Shown here: in pieces, positions 39,390 to 49,624 of the stretch
Position numbering within the stretch: position 1 is the stretch's first letter
Layout of the letters: each line of letters starts with the position of its first letter
Assembly: GCA_001599355.1 (NCBI GenBank)
Contig: BCGQ01000005.1
Coordinates: forward strand, 993,342-1,057,341
Reading direction: 5' to 3'
Source of the DNA: Nakazawaea peltata
Taxonomy: Eukaryota; Ascomycota; Pichiomycetes; Alaninales; Pachysolenaceae
Length of the DNA: 64,000 nucleotides
Notes under the pieces: generated by a model
Told to the model about the DNA's origin: nothing
Databases searched by the model: none
The model's input: only the letters and a program-made list of their open reading frames with translations
Made by a program: the position numbers and the translations under genes

Positions 39390-42317
39390 ATGAGTACGAA
39401 GGAGGACACGAACCCGAAATCCACGGCGCTGTTTAAACCACACTACAAACTTAATGCCAACAGCTCGGTGAACCAAGACGAGTCCCCAGTAAGTAAAGAT
39501 TTGTCATTAAGATTTCTGCAGATGAGTCTTCGAGAGCTGAATGGAGGGGTTCCGAAGCTTCAAGAGATGAATTGGATGCCTACGATATTGAAAGGACATG
39601 AATGGAAGGATGAAATGCCGGTAGTGGCTCAAGAAGAGGAGAAATCAGGCCAAAATTCATCCCAATCGCAACCGCCAATACCAAAAGAGACCGCCGATGG
39701 CTTCAATTCAGAAGATGATTCCGTGTTAATTCACGAGAGTATCAAACAAAATATGAATACAGATGAGAAAATGCCCGACTGGAAACGTGCAGCTTTGAAA
39801 GCTCAACAGGAGCTGTTACCAATTCAGCCTAAACTTAAACAAATTTTTGAGCCTTTGGAACATAATGAGAGTCAAGGACAAGCATTGGAAGTTCCTGTTG
39901 CGAACTTGGCGGACCAACAACAATCTACGCTTGATTCTTCAGCATTCAACACGGCATTCAAGTTATTTGGACAACATGACAGTTTCACATCGAACAAGTT
40001 GAGTCAGATCATCGACAATATTCAGCAGTCCAACCTGAGCGATAAAGCCGCCTTAGTACAGGCTCTGATTCAAGAAGAGTTGGACAAGAAGGTAGATAAT
40101 AGCTCGGTAAATGAACTGGATCTGACTATGAACAAAACTGAGGACTATATGAGAAACGCAGATGCACTTTTTGCCAATTTGAAAATGAGAGGAGCTCCAT
40201 TGGAAAATCTGAACTCGGTCAATTGGGGAAACACCACATCTACCACGGCTTCTTCGTCTTGGGAATATCAAGATACTTCATCGATACTGCACCAGCAATC
40301 TCCACCACAGCAGTATAATGTTGATGAGCCTTCTCTGGCATCACCTTCAGTTGGAGGTGGTGAAGATGATGACATGCGTCAACGCATACACGATGAAGTA
40401 CAACTGATATACAACAATACCTTCCCATATTTACAACCAGAAGACAAAATTATTACTCCGAAATTGAAGCGCAATACTGCTATCCATAAACCTTTCCTTC
40501 TTAAACCGGAAGATTTCGAGATGAGATTTGACACCGCAACCCAGAAATGGGTTCCAGCCGGTGATTCTCCTGTAGGCGATATATCTGTAGATGGTGGAGC
40601 GAACGATGAGAATGTACTGGCCTTAGATGCTATTAACGACTTGACTACGTTCTCTAGAGGTGATTTCGTGGGTAAGAATGAGATCCCATTGAGATCGGAA
40701 GTATCTTTTAAACTCCTGGAGATCGACAGGGCATCTTCTTCACTGTCATCTCGTGAAGATACCTTTGATAATAAGACTAAATCGAGATTATCACTGGCCG
40801 ACGTAACTACGGCATCTCAAATCCAGGACATTTCATTCTCAGAATCAAAGAGGAAATTAATTAATGTATTGAGTTCGGTGCAACCTTCAGGTGATTGGTC
40901 ATTACTTGAAAACATCGAATTGAGTAATCTTAGTATTTCTAACCTTAATGATTTCCACAGAATAGTGCCTAATATTTACGAAGTGAATTTATCTAATAAT
41001 AAGATCCATTTCCTCAATGGGTTGCCAAAACAAATAAGAGGCTTGAATGTGTCGACGAATTTGTTGGATAATCTTACATCTTTTGACCAATTCCAACAAT
41101 TAAGATATTTAGATATGAGTAATAACTCTTTTGAGTCGTTGAACGGATTATCTCAGTTGAACAATTTGACTGTCTTGAAGCTGTCTAATAATAGAATATC
41201 GTCCATTGATGGTTTACAGAAGATTGATACATTGTTAGAATTATATCTAGATAAGAATCAGTTGAGTGGAGAAATTGATTTCACGAGTTTCAAGTTCCCC
41301 GAATTACAGAAAATGATCTTGAATGATAATAAGATCACAAGTATCAGAGGATTAGAAATGGTTCCTAAATTAGTGGTTCTTAAAGTAGACGACAACGAGT
41401 TGAGAGAAATACATTGTGCGACATCACACCACAAATTGAAGAAGCTCTGTCTTAATAAAAATATGCTCACGACAATCCCCCATGAATTATTCCCACATTT
41501 GAGAGTCTTAAGAGTGGACGGCAATCAATTATCAGGAGAAAAAGTTTCATTTGAATATTTAGGATATTTGAGGGAATTGAGTTTCAAATCTCAAACAGAT
41601 CTGAAATTATTAGATCAACTTAATACCTATTTATGCGAGATCCAAAGTTTAGATTTATCGGGTACATTAAAATATAATTTCCCCACCTCCCCTAACCATT
41701 TCGGGAATATTAACGAATTGTGTTTATCAGCTATGGATCTTTCGTCACTTCCAGCTAATTTTGCCGAAGTCTTCCCGAACGTCAAAGATTTGAATTTAAA
41801 CTTTAATAAGCTCAGTGATATTTCCGGATTGGAAAAATTGACCAAATTGAGAAATGTTTACCTTGTGAGCAATTGTCTTGATGATTTCGAGATGGTCGTG
41901 AAAGCGTTATCAGGATCTCGGTCTAGTTTGAGAAGACTTGATTTAAGGTTGAACTCATTGAACAGAGGTTTCTACTCGTATATCTTCTCGTCCCAAGAGT
42001 CACCAGAATCGGGACATGACCAATCTGTTATCAGATTAGAAACCGTTGAAGATATCCAGAGTTTCGCTGTCCACTACAAATACATTTTGGATAGTGTAGG
42101 AGATGTGGATTCCGATTGGAATATCAGAGATAAGGCTCATTTGGTGGATTTAAAACTCGAACATAGTAAAAACCCGGCCAACAGTTTATACAGTCGGAGA
42201 CTCAACTACGAAGCAATCATCTTAAGGCTCTGCTCGTCACTTAAAGTATTTGATGGTAAACTCATCGATCAAAACGACAAAATAGATGCCAAAATCAGAG
42301 TGAGGGAGATATTATGA
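39390..42317 (+). CDS. NUD1: Spindle-pole-body scaffold Nud1 (leucine-rich repeat)
   Basis: 975 residues: an acidic, disordered N-terminal half with possible CDK sites, then a leucine-rich-repeat array (about 510-870) of SDS22-like 21-23-residue repeats (for example LRYLDMSNNSFESLNGLSQL, LKLSNNRISSIDGL) and a C-terminal LRR cap ending LKVFDG. This is the Nud1/Cdc11/centriolin plan. In yeast Nud1 sits on the outer plaque and recruits Tem1-Bfa1, Cdc15 and Mob1-Dbf2 of the mitotic exit network and anchors astral microtubules. LTE1, acting in the same network, is in this window. Confidence 0.85.
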   Translation: MSTKEDTNPKSTALFKPHYKLNANSSVNQDESPVSKDLSLRFLQMSLRELNGGVPKLQEMNWMPTILKGHEWKDEMPVVAQEEEKSGQNSSQSQPPIPKETADGFNSEDDSVLIHESIKQNMNTDEKMPDWKRAALKAQQELLPIQPKLKQIFEPLEHNESQGQALEVPVANLADQQQSTLDSSAFNTAFKLFGQHDSFTSNKLSQIIDNIQQSNLSDKAALVQALIQEELDKKVDNSSVNELDLTMNKTEDYMRNADALFANLKMRGAPLENLNSVNWGNTTSTTASSSWEYQDTSSILHQQSPPQQYNVDEPSLASPSVGGGEDDDMRQRIHDEVQLIYNNTFPYLQPEDKIITPKLKRNTAIHKPFLLKPEDFEMRFDTATQKWVPAGDSPVGDISVDGGANDENVLALDAINDLTTFSRGDFVGKNEIPLRSEVSFKLLEIDRASSSLSSREDTFDNKTKSRLSLADVTTASQIQDISFSESKRKLINVLSSVQPSGDWSLLENIELSNLSISNLNDFHRIVPNIYEVNLSNNKIHFLNGLPKQIRGLNVSTNLLDNLTSFDQFQQLRYLDMSNNSFESLNGLSQLNNLTVLKLSNNRISSIDGLQKIDTLLELYLDKNQLSGEIDFTSFKFPELQKMILNDNKITSIRGLEMVPKLVVLKVDDNELREIHCATSHHKLKKLCLNKNMLTTIPHELFPHLRVLRVDGNQLSGEKVSFEYLGYLRELSFKSQTDLKLLDQLNTYLCEIQSLDLSGTLKYNFPTSPNHFGNINELCLSAMDLSSLPANFAEVFPNVKDLNLNFNKLSDISGLEKLTKLRNVYLVSNCLDDFEMVVKALSGSRSSLRRLDLRLNSLNRGFYSYIFSSQESPESGHDQSVIRLETVEDIQSFAVHYKYILDSVGDVDSDWNIRDKAHLVDLKLEHSKNPANSLYSRRLNYEAIILRLCSSLKVFDGKLIDQNDKIDAKIRVREIL

Positions 42318-42468
42318 TGAGCAGATTATTAAATCAACATTTAATGAGCAAAATATCAAACATGTTCTAAAGTCTTAAACTGCTGAGCAAAAGATTGAAA
42401 AATCGTCTGATTTCTATCGGGTTTTGATCGGTCATTGAATGTATAGAAGTAGTATTAAAAGTATAGCA

Positions 42469-43039
42469 ATGGTATTAGGAATTAGTGCTGGAGCTCTTGC
42501 CCCAGTCCATTTATTGGCTTATTCGTTTGTGTAAGTGGAATTTATCCCATTTTGTATCAATTGATCCCCATATTAACTCGGTTAGATTCGGAGCTTCGAC
42601 TTTCCAATCGTTTGTTAGTGCTCCTATTGCTTTCAAGGTATTGAGTCGTAAAGAATTTGCGGTTCTTCAGAACCATATCTTCCCATCTTACTTCCTCGGT
42701 CAAACTTTGGCTCCTGTAGTCATCGGATTGACTGCTCCTTACACCATTCCAACTACTGGGTTAGCATTTTTGGGATTGTCTTCTTTGGGTGGAGCCATTA
42801 ACTATTTTTATTTGATGCCAAAGACCAGAGAGATTAAGGAGGCTCGTTTCAAGTTGGAAGCCGAAGAAGAAGCCAGTGGCATCACCCACAATGAAGGAGA
42901 TGAACCTACTGTTGCTATGAAGCTGTTGAATAAGCAATTTGGTAAGACTCATGGCTACAGTTTATTGTTCAATATGTTGAGTATCCTTAGTATTGGAGCT
43001 TATGCATTCCCAATGGCCAGATGTATCCGGTTGGTCTAA
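42469..43039 (+). CDS. DUF4149/TMEM205-like membrane protein, one intron
   Basis: Coding sequence is join(42469..42530, 42586..43039), 171 residues. Exon 1 encodes MVLGISAGALAPVHLLAYSF; splicing joins it in phase to VFGASTFQSFVSAPIAFK, giving the continuous HLLAYSF-FG-T motif of DUF4149 proteins. About four transmembrane segments are seen, the second around SYFLGQTLAPVVIGLTAPY. Unspliced reading gives a different, unsupported N-terminus (IYWLIRLCKWN). The function is unknown; fungal members are thought to be mitochondrial or endomembrane proteins. Confidence 0.85.
42531..42585 (+). other. Intron in the DUF4149 gene (55 nt)
   Basis: GTAAGT 5' site at 42531, TATTAAC branch (42571-42577) and TTAG at 42582-42585. 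It is the shortest intron in the window. Confidence 0.88.
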
Positions 43040-43064
43040 ATAAATATGAATAAATATATACAGT

Positions 43065-43607
43065 TCAAAAGTTAGGTGGGAAGAGTAAAGCAGCAACTTC
43101 TTGAGGTGACCGTTCTGTCGCCAATAAGTTATAACTTTGGACAGCATTCTTGGTATCGGAGACCTCGACTTGCATTCCAAGAGAAGTGAATCTTGCCTTT
43201 GTAGCCTCATGTAATACTCTTGATTTCGTACCTAATCCAATTAACAATAATTCGGGTTTTGGATCAAGTAATTCAAATAATGTGAAGATCGATCCTGATT
43301 CGGGGCTCTTCAATTCAAGCATGAAATTGTTATGGAGTTGGAATCCGTTTTTAGATAAGTTGGCCTCGAAAATCTCGTTATTGAGTAACACAGACCCGAC
43401 AATATCTCCATTTTTGGGTGATTTAATTAACGTTAGGTCCGAAAATATGATACTGTCCTCACTAATCATCTCGACATTATTCTTGGGCAGTTCGAGATCA
43501 CCTAATATATCTAACATAGATAGATTTTTACCGGTGTTTCCGGCTTTAAATGCGGGTGTCCGCACCAGGAGCGTTCTGGATGTATGAAATAATCGCCGGA
43601 GTGACAT
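43065..43607 (-). CDS. NDUFAF3-like complex I assembly factor (Mth938 domain)
   Basis: 180 residues: a mitochondrial presequence (MSLRRLFHTSRTLLVRTP) and a DUF498/Mth938 domain with PELLLIGLGTKSR and the C-terminal TKNAVQSYNLLATERSPQEVAALL block diagnostic of NDUFAF3. The family helps assemble the Q-module arm of complex I; the NUKM subunit of that arm is also in this window. It is convergent with the DUF4149 gene (25 bp apart) and divergent from MRPL51. Confidence 0.88.
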   Translation of the reverse strand: MSLRRLFHTSRTLLVRTPAFKAGNTGKNLSMLDILGDLELPKNNVEMISEDSIIFSDLTLIKSPKNGDIVGSVLLNNEIFEANLSKNGFQLHNNFMLELKSPESGSIFTLFELLDPKPELLLIGLGTKSRVLHEATKARFTSLGMQVEVSDTKNAVQSYNLLATERSPQEVAALLFPPNF

Positions 43608-43863
43608 ATAGTTGATTTTAGGGTGTGAATGTAGATGGTGATTGATAAGTATTTTGCCCTTGTAGTTGAGATTCTTGTGAGTTGAGGTGGGGTTGGATAG
43701 GTAGCCCTAGAAATTCCCATTTGGGAAATCTTGATTAGAATTACTTACAGCCCCTAACTTTCCAAATCTAGCCACCACTTTAATAACGAAAAATTTTCAA
43801 CATTTATCAAATGTTGAAGAAGACGAACGTTGGTTGAAGAAGGCAGTTCACGAGATATTAATA

Positions 43864-44286
43864 ATGCCAGTCAAAGCCATCTTAAAGAACTCGATTGCCA
43901 GAAATGGTGTAGGATCTTTCATACTACCATGCAAAAAGATCACTTTACAATACTGTAACTGGGGTGGTAGCTCTGAAGGAATGAGATTATTCTTGAAGCA
44001 GCGGTTATCGAAATTCGCAGCTAATCATCCAAAGATTGAATTTGAAGTTGTGAAGAAATCAGGACATCCAGTAGCTGCTGGTGTATACAGTCATGAGACC
44101 AAGCAAAAGGCTATTTGTGTAAGGAACTTGAACATTGATCAAGTGGAGAACAAGATCAAGTTATTGATAGAATCATCTGGGGCTCAACTTAAGAAGCATA
44201 AACAACCGGTAGAATCGTTGAATGCTAGTGTTAGAGGTATATGGTCACCATTCCATGTTGATCCAACTCATAGACATAAGATTTAG
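43864..44286 (+). CDS. MRPL51: Mitochondrial large-subunit ribosomal protein mL43
   Basis: 140 residues from the ATG at 43864, the same length as S. cerevisiae Mrpl51; the in-frame TTG upstream is not used. Near-identical blocks: [41 protein letters not shown], the [13 protein letters not shown] helix and [16 protein letters not shown]. It has the thioredoxin-like L51/S25/CI-B8 fold shared with complex I subunit B8; the length and ending fit Mrpl51. In S. cerevisiae it is YPR100W, beside the SNT309-ISR1 cluster that opens this window. Confidence 0.97.
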   Translation: MPVKAILKNSIARNGVGSFILPCKKITLQYCNWGGSSEGMRLFLKQRLSKFAANHPKIEFEVVKKSGHPVAAGVYSHETKQKAICVRNLNIDQVENKIKLLIESSGAQLKKHKQPVESLNASVRGIWSPFHVDPTHRHKI

Positions 44287-44813
44287 CATGGGGAGCGTGT
44301 ATATAATAAGAGAAGATTAATGATAGAGGGTGTAGAATATATGTAGGAGATGACACAGCTGGGATCTGAGAATTATTGATCTTCATTGGTCATGTGGATT
44401 GATCAGGCGCGAGGTAGAGGGATGATCTGACTGGCCCTCTTTCTGAGCCTGGGGTGGTCCGGATGGTGGGTAGCCTGGGGTCTGGGTGGCCTGGGAAGTC
44501 TGGTGGTCCGGATCCACCTTCTTATTACAGAATTCTCTCAAAATACACTACCCAATTTAACCTTTTTTACACGACTCCGCGCTACCCCTGATCGCCTCCA
44601 ATTCTAACTGAAACCAAAACGTAAACAAACCGGGTTTAACGGTAAGGAGTAACCAAGAAACAAGGTGGGGACTCAGTGGGACACGCTAATTTCACGTATA
44701 CACCGTCTCAGTTGAGTGCTAGACCCATTTAATCAACACCGCCGTCATTTATTTATTGTATTTAAGCACATTGCATCCCTCCCTCCCACTAAGCATCATC
44801 TCATCGTGGCGTC
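44287..44813. other. Intergenic region with G-rich block
   Basis: 527 bp. A G-rich stretch of GGTGGTCCGGAT and GCCTGGGGT-type repeats lies at about 44430-44515. The rest is ordinary promoter sequence with a pyrimidine leader. Confidence 0.4.
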
Positions 44814-46205
44814 ATGTTCAAATTGTTTTGGCCATTGACTCAGTTGAATACCCCAGCGGTATCTATACCGAACTATTTGACCGGGAAGCATGAGGACACA
44901 ATCGATTTACAAATCAAGTCACTTTTATACATGTTCAAGCGGTTCAATATCCCCAGATTCGGTCCGTTTTTGGAGATGACCGACAGCGGAGACTACAAAT
45001 TTGCATATATATACACTAATCTGGAAGATGAGGCCAAAAATTCTAAAGGAGACGAGAAATTGGACATGATTTATAACAAAAGTCTGTTCGAGCAGGTGCT
45101 TCTACAGGATGAACATCGTATATTGATAGACTATGTGAAGAACAAGTTCAGATCTATGTTGATATTGAGTGATTTTCCGAAGGAATTGAAGGTGATGCCT
45201 GAGTTATCGGAGGATGTCACGTTCAAGTTCTCGGTTTTGAGACCGAATGCTTCCAATGATGACTATATTCAGGTACTTTTGAATGAGAGTAATTTTTATA
45301 TAGAGCATAATGTTACCGATGAGCTCAAGATCGAGCTTATCACGTCGATTCTTTATGATCAGAGATCGTTGAAGAAGGATTCCCCATTGGATAAAGACGA
45401 TAGAGCCCATATCATAGCCAGTTATTTGAAGCTGTTGGCGTTTCATATCCAGGTGGAGAGGATTTATAAGGCTACATTGAGATCTAAGGAGAGGTTGAGT
45501 ATGCCTGAGCCTCAGTTGCTTAAACCAAAGACTCTTAAGGCTCTGCTGCAGAAGAATTTAGCTACTAAACAGTCATTTATCAAGTCCCAGCCCACTGAAA
45601 ATTCATATGTGACAAGGCCGGTTCCGTTGTTTTTGACGAGTCCTACTGTCAAGTATCAGAGCCCTGCTAGAAGGAAGAATGGATCTCCTATTTTAGAAGG
45701 ATCACCAGTATTGAAGGCATCTTCTGGAAAGAATGTATTTGATGAAAGTGAGGAGATCTCTAATATAGACAGCACACAGACTACTCCACAAACATCTCCG
45801 CGTGCTAGTCCACAAAGAACGTTAAGACTGTCACCTTCTAGGATGAAATTGAGGTCCACTAATGAATTACCTCCACCCGCTCTGTCATCTACAAGGTCAC
45901 AAAGTCCAACTCCAAGATTACTCAACAAAAAAGCTTCTCAATCGATATTGAAATTCGACTCAAAGTACCAAGAACAGTACCAACAGACATTATCTCCAGT
46001 GGTGGTGAGCAAAAGAAGATTGTCCAACAATAGTAGTAGTGCAAGTGATTTCTCCGACAACAGTGGACACTCGACGTCGATCACGAACTTCAGTCTTGAG
46101 AACGGTTCGCTCTCAGAGTTGGACAGAGATGCTTTGTATGACCAAAGTAGGGCCGCAGTACAGATTAGAATCGAAAGAGAACGCAATGTCATCAATTATA
46201 AATGA
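44814..46205 (+). CDS. Uncharacterised fungal protein with Ser-rich C-terminus
   Basis: 463 residues, not recognised. The N-terminal 235 residues look folded and mainly helical (FKLFWPLTQLN, DEHRILIDYVKNKFRSMLIL, ELKIELITSILYDQRSLKK), and the remainder is disordered, Ser/Pro/Thr-rich with many SP/TP sites (GSPILEGSPVL, SPRASPQR), suggesting CDK or MAPK phosphorylation. No transmembrane segment, signal peptide or known motif is seen. It is convergent with PRO2 (13 bp between stops). Confidence 0.75.
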   Translation: MFKLFWPLTQLNTPAVSIPNYLTGKHEDTIDLQIKSLLYMFKRFNIPRFGPFLEMTDSGDYKFAYIYTNLEDEAKNSKGDEKLDMIYNKSLFEQVLLQDEHRILIDYVKNKFRSMLILSDFPKELKVMPELSEDVTFKFSVLRPNASNDDYIQVLLNESNFYIEHNVTDELKIELITSILYDQRSLKKDSPLDKDDRAHIIASYLKLLAFHIQVERIYKATLRSKERLSMPEPQLLKPKTLKALLQKNLATKQSFIKSQPTENSYVTRPVPLFLTSPTVKYQSPARRKNGSPILEGSPVLKASSGKNVFDESEEISNIDSTQTTPQTSPRASPQRTLRLSPSRMKLRSTNELPPPALSSTRSQSPTPRLLNKKASQSILKFDSKYQEQYQQTLSPVVVSKRRLSNNSSSASDFSDNSGHSTSITNFSLENGSLSELDRDALYDQSRAAVQIRIERERNVINYK

Positions 46206-46218
46206 TCTATTTATTATA

Positions 46219-47538
46219 TTAGAAAGGAATTTTCTCGTGTTTGAAGACTCTGGCACCGCCAGCTCCCGCGTAGTCCCCGGCAATTTGTCCAGATCCTCTC
46301 ATTTGATAGTAGTAGCAGACCAAACCTTCGAGTCCGACTGGACCTCTGGCATGGATTTTGTTGGTCGAGATACCTACTTCGGTACCGAATCCGTATCTGA
46401 ACCCATCGGCAAACCTGGTCGAACAGTTCCAGTAGACACCAGCTGAATCGATACCTTTCAAGAACAACTCGGCGTTGTCTTTGTTCTCGGTGATGATGGC
46501 ATCGGTATGTTTGGATGAGTGCAGGTTGATATGAGCCATAGCTTCTCTGACGGAGGAGATTTCTCTGACGGCAAGGTCGAACGAGAGGAACTCTTTGCTG
46601 AAGTCTTCCTCGGTAGCTTCGACTACCTTGTCGTTGTTCTTCAACTCCTCTGGTAACTTCGCAAGAAGAGGACCATCGACATGAAGAGTGATATCTTTAC
46701 TTAAATAGGCCTTGAAAAGTTTAATATAATCACCATTGGAGACCAATTTCTCGTTGATAAGTAAAGATTCTACGGCATTGCAACCGGCCGGGTAGTTGGT
46801 CTTGGAGTCGATGACGATTTTCTCGGCTTTCTCCAAATCGGCAAACTCATCCAAATAAATAGAACAAATACCATCGGCATGCCCTAGTACTGGGATCTTG
46901 GTGTTGGATTTGATGTTTCTTACCAATTCGTTGGATCCTCTTGGGATGACCAAATCGATGTACTTGTCTTGGCTCAATAATTCGCCGACTTCACCTCTTG
47001 TGGAGATCAACTGGATGGCATTTTCTGGGGCCAGTGTCTTCTTATCGATGATTTCGTTGATGACATCGGCCATGGCTTTGAAAGTGTTAAGACTTTCCTT
47101 ACCACCCTTCAAAATAGCGGCATTTCCGGATTTAATGGCAAGAGCGGAGATGTTGGCGATAACTTCAGGTCTCGACTCGAAGATGATCAACAATACACCT
47201 ACTGGACAAGTCAATCTGAACAATTCCAACCCATCGTCTAACTTGGTAGCGAGGGTGACTTTATTCAATGGATCTTCTAAGGCGGCCACATCCAAAACAC
47301 CTTGGCACATGGTATCATACTTGTCACCTTTCGATAAGTCCAATCTCTTGATCAACAGCGAGGATAACTGGTTCTTTTCAGCCAGCTCCATATCCAATTT
47401 GTTAGCTGCTAAGATCTGGTCTTTGTGGTCGTGTAAACCTTGGAAAATTTGTCTTAAAGCATCGGATCTTTCTTCGTCAGATAAGGTCTTCAACACTGTG
47501 GATGCTAACAGAGCATTCTTAGCGATTTGTTCGGACAT
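46219..47538 (-). CDS. PRO2: Gamma-glutamyl phosphate reductase
   Basis: 439 residues from the ATG at 47538; upstream in-frame codons start only at a GTG. It has the aldehyde-dehydrogenase-fold family's blocks: CPVGVLLIIFESRPEV, NAAILKGGKES, LVIPRGSNELV, PVLGHADGICSIYLDE, and the active-site Cys in KTNYPAGCNAVESLL, ending with the substrate-binding STRFADGFRYGFGTEVGIST. It reduces gamma-glutamyl phosphate with NADPH to glutamate semialdehyde, the second step of proline synthesis. Confidence 0.97.
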   Translation of the reverse strand: MSEQIAKNALLASTVLKTLSDEERSDALRQIFQGLHDHKDQILAANKLDMELAEKNQLSSLLIKRLDLSKGDKYDTMCQGVLDVAALEDPLNKVTLATKLDDGLELFRLTCPVGVLLIIFESRPEVIANISALAIKSGNAAILKGGKESLNTFKAMADVINEIIDKKTLAPENAIQLISTRGEVGELLSQDKYIDLVIPRGSNELVRNIKSNTKIPVLGHADGICSIYLDEFADLEKAEKIVIDSKTNYPAGCNAVESLLINEKLVSNGDYIKLFKAYLSKDITLHVDGPLLAKLPEELKNNDKVVEATEEDFSKEFLSFDLAVREISSVREAMAHINLHSSKHTDAIITENKDNAELFLKGIDSAGVYWNCSTRFADGFRYGFGTEVGISTNKIHARGPVGLEGLVCYYYQMRGSGQIAGDYAGAGGARVFKHEKIPF

Positions 47539-47725
47539 TTTAACGGTTCTTACTATCACTTGTGATTACTTTGAACTTCTCATGACTAATCTCGAAGGGG
47601 TTGAAAAGTTTTTTGTATAAATTACTTGATATGGAAATTGATGTGTTACTACATTTGGAAGTTAATTTCAAATATATTATTTGTAATTTGCTAAGGATAA
47701 TTATTGGGGTAATTTTCGTAATTTG

Positions 47726-49369
47726 CTAAATACCCCAGATCTTGACGAGATGATCATCTCCAGCTGATGCAAAGATCTTACCATTGTAACCTTTACCGTT
47801 GATATTCCAATCGACAACGTTAACTAGACCACGATGAGCAGGAAGGGCGAAGATTAACTCTCCATATTGCCTATTCCAGATATAAATTCTACCGTCTTCG
47901 GAGCCACTCAAGACGACGCTTTCATCCCAGTTTCCAAATGAGCTTCTAATCACGTAATTACGTTGCTGTTGACCGATATAGATGCAGATTAGGCGAAGTT
48001 CGTCGATATTCCATAATTGGATTTCTTCAGGAGCCACATTGATAATACAAAATTTCGAGTCTTGTGAAGTTGTGATCGAAGTCAACCGTTTACCAATATT
48101 GATCGAAGCTGTTTTCAGTTTAGATACCAAATCATAAACTTCGAGATTATTGGTGTGAGTGATAGTGAGTAATTTCTTACCATCTCTGGTCACAGCTAGG
48201 TCGGCAATTCTCTCAGTGACATCCCAATTATACACTTCTTTACAGTCATTCTTACCCAATTTGAACCATACCATTTTCTTATCGGGAGAAGCCGAGATAA
48301 AACCTGAGGAATCAGGAAGCCATCCAAACGTCCAGATACGAATGGTATCTGTGAATTTAATCTTTTGGAGTTGTCTACCGGACTCGACATCCCAAAGTCT
48401 GAAATGTAAATCCATTCCGCAACTGAGAATATACTTATCATCGGGGGACCAACATGCGTATGTGACGGGTCTGGACGAGTCACAAAGTCTATGCTTGATG
48501 GAAAAGTTATCTTCCACATCGTAAATCAAAATGCTAGCATCTTTAGATGTAGAACATAAGTATTTCCCATTGTTACTGAACTTGACGTACCATACTTCGT
48601 TTTCATGGTGACTTAACTCGAATATACATCTAGTTGGAAAGCTGCTCTTATCAAATGCGAGGTCTTTATAAAGATGGACAACCTGACTTTGCGAATCATC
48701 TGCTCTTTCCAGTGGATTGTCCTTGAGATCGATCAACACTCTCGACCGTTGGAATTCAATCGATTGTTCTAACAATGTAAGCAATCTATGTTGAGGCAAT
48801 AAATATTCGGGAGAGATCCACTCGGTGATCTTATCGCATAATGCTTTACGTGACTCATTTGCAGAGCCAAGCCAGCCCAACTTCTGCAAATCCACACTGT
48901 CACTATCGGTGTCCAAAACTAGTGAGGATAAAAGCCGTATCTCTTCTTCTGTGACATTCAATGGCTGGAACTGCGTCCTCAAGAAACTTATAGCCTTCGA
49001 ATGATCCTCTTCCACTAATAAAATCTCCAAAAAATGCTCTCTCCTAAGAAGGTACTTGATCTTTAATCTGTCGTAGTCTGAAGTGGAGTTTATTTCACCT
49101 GTATGACGTACTGGTAACAACTTCAAACTGTCCACATATGATTCCGCTTGCTGGAATTCCCCCTCCTGAACAAATTGTAGGAACAATTGCACCCTCTCAT
49201 CATCTGAATTATCCTTGTGTAACGCCCTTAGTTGATCAGCTACCTCTGGGTAGTTCATATCGTCCAAGCATTGGGTGATCAAGCGTAATACTTCTGCTTT
49301 GCTGAATTGTCCATATTTGTCGTCCTTCTGAAGTTGTCTGGAGGCGTTATATGAGTTGATAGGTGACAT
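47726..49369 (-). CDS. GID7: GID/CTLH E3 ligase WD40 subunit Gid7
   Basis: 547 residues from the ATG at 49369 (24 upstream codons begin only with TTG). A LisH motif (about 20-50) and CTLH region (about 55-115) precede a WD40 beta-propeller (about 215-545; blocks such as SCGMDLHFRLWDVESG, SGSEDGRIYIWNRQYGE and ASAGDDHLVKIWGI at the very end). It is the yeast counterpart of WDR26. Gid7 dimers drive assembly of the ring-shaped ligase that degrades gluconeogenic enzymes, notably Fbp1, after glucose return. PDI1 follows; GID7 and PDI1 are also close on S. cerevisiae chromosome III. Confidence 0.92.
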   Translation of the reverse strand: MSPINSYNASRQLQKDDKYGQFSKAEVLRLITQCLDDMNYPEVADQLRALHKDNSDDERVQLFLQFVQEGEFQQAESYVDSLKLLPVRHTGEINSTSDYDRLKIKYLLRREHFLEILLVEEDHSKAISFLRTQFQPLNVTEEEIRLLSSLVLDTDSDSVDLQKLGWLGSANESRKALCDKITEWISPEYLLPQHRLLTLLEQSIEFQRSRVLIDLKDNPLERADDSQSQVVHLYKDLAFDKSSFPTRCIFELSHHENEVWYVKFSNNGKYLCSTSKDASILIYDVEDNFSIKHRLCDSSRPVTYACWSPDDKYILSCGMDLHFRLWDVESGRQLQKIKFTDTIRIWTFGWLPDSSGFISASPDKKMVWFKLGKNDCKEVYNWDVTERIADLAVTRDGKKLLTITHTNNLEVYDLVSKLKTASINIGKRLTSITTSQDSKFCIINVAPEEIQLWNIDELRLICIYIGQQQRNYVIRSSFGNWDESVVLSGSEDGRIYIWNRQYGELIFALPAHRGLVNVVDWNINGKGYNGKIFASAGDDHLVKIWGI

Positions 49370-49489
49370 TTTGTAGGTCCGCCACTTGATTGAATACCGC
49401 CTTATCTCTTTAATTAATAGATTGATTTTCCGATTAGGCAATTTTATGTTATAAATTATTTCCTAATTAGGAATGTGATGAGGAGGGTT

Positions 49490-49590
49490 GGGGGCACAAG
49501 AATATGTGGCTATACAGCATGTGGCTACACTGTATGAGGCTACACTGTATGTGGCAACAGCATGTGGCTACAGTATATGGCTAACTACAC
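49490..49590. repeat. GTGGCTACACTGTAT-type degenerate tandem repeat
   Basis: Five to six imperfect copies of an approximately 18-20 bp unit with core CATGTGGCTACACTGTATG between GID7 and PDI1. Confidence 0.7.
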
Positions 49591-49624
49591 TCAATATCCA
49601 ATCGTCACTTTTATTACATCGTAT

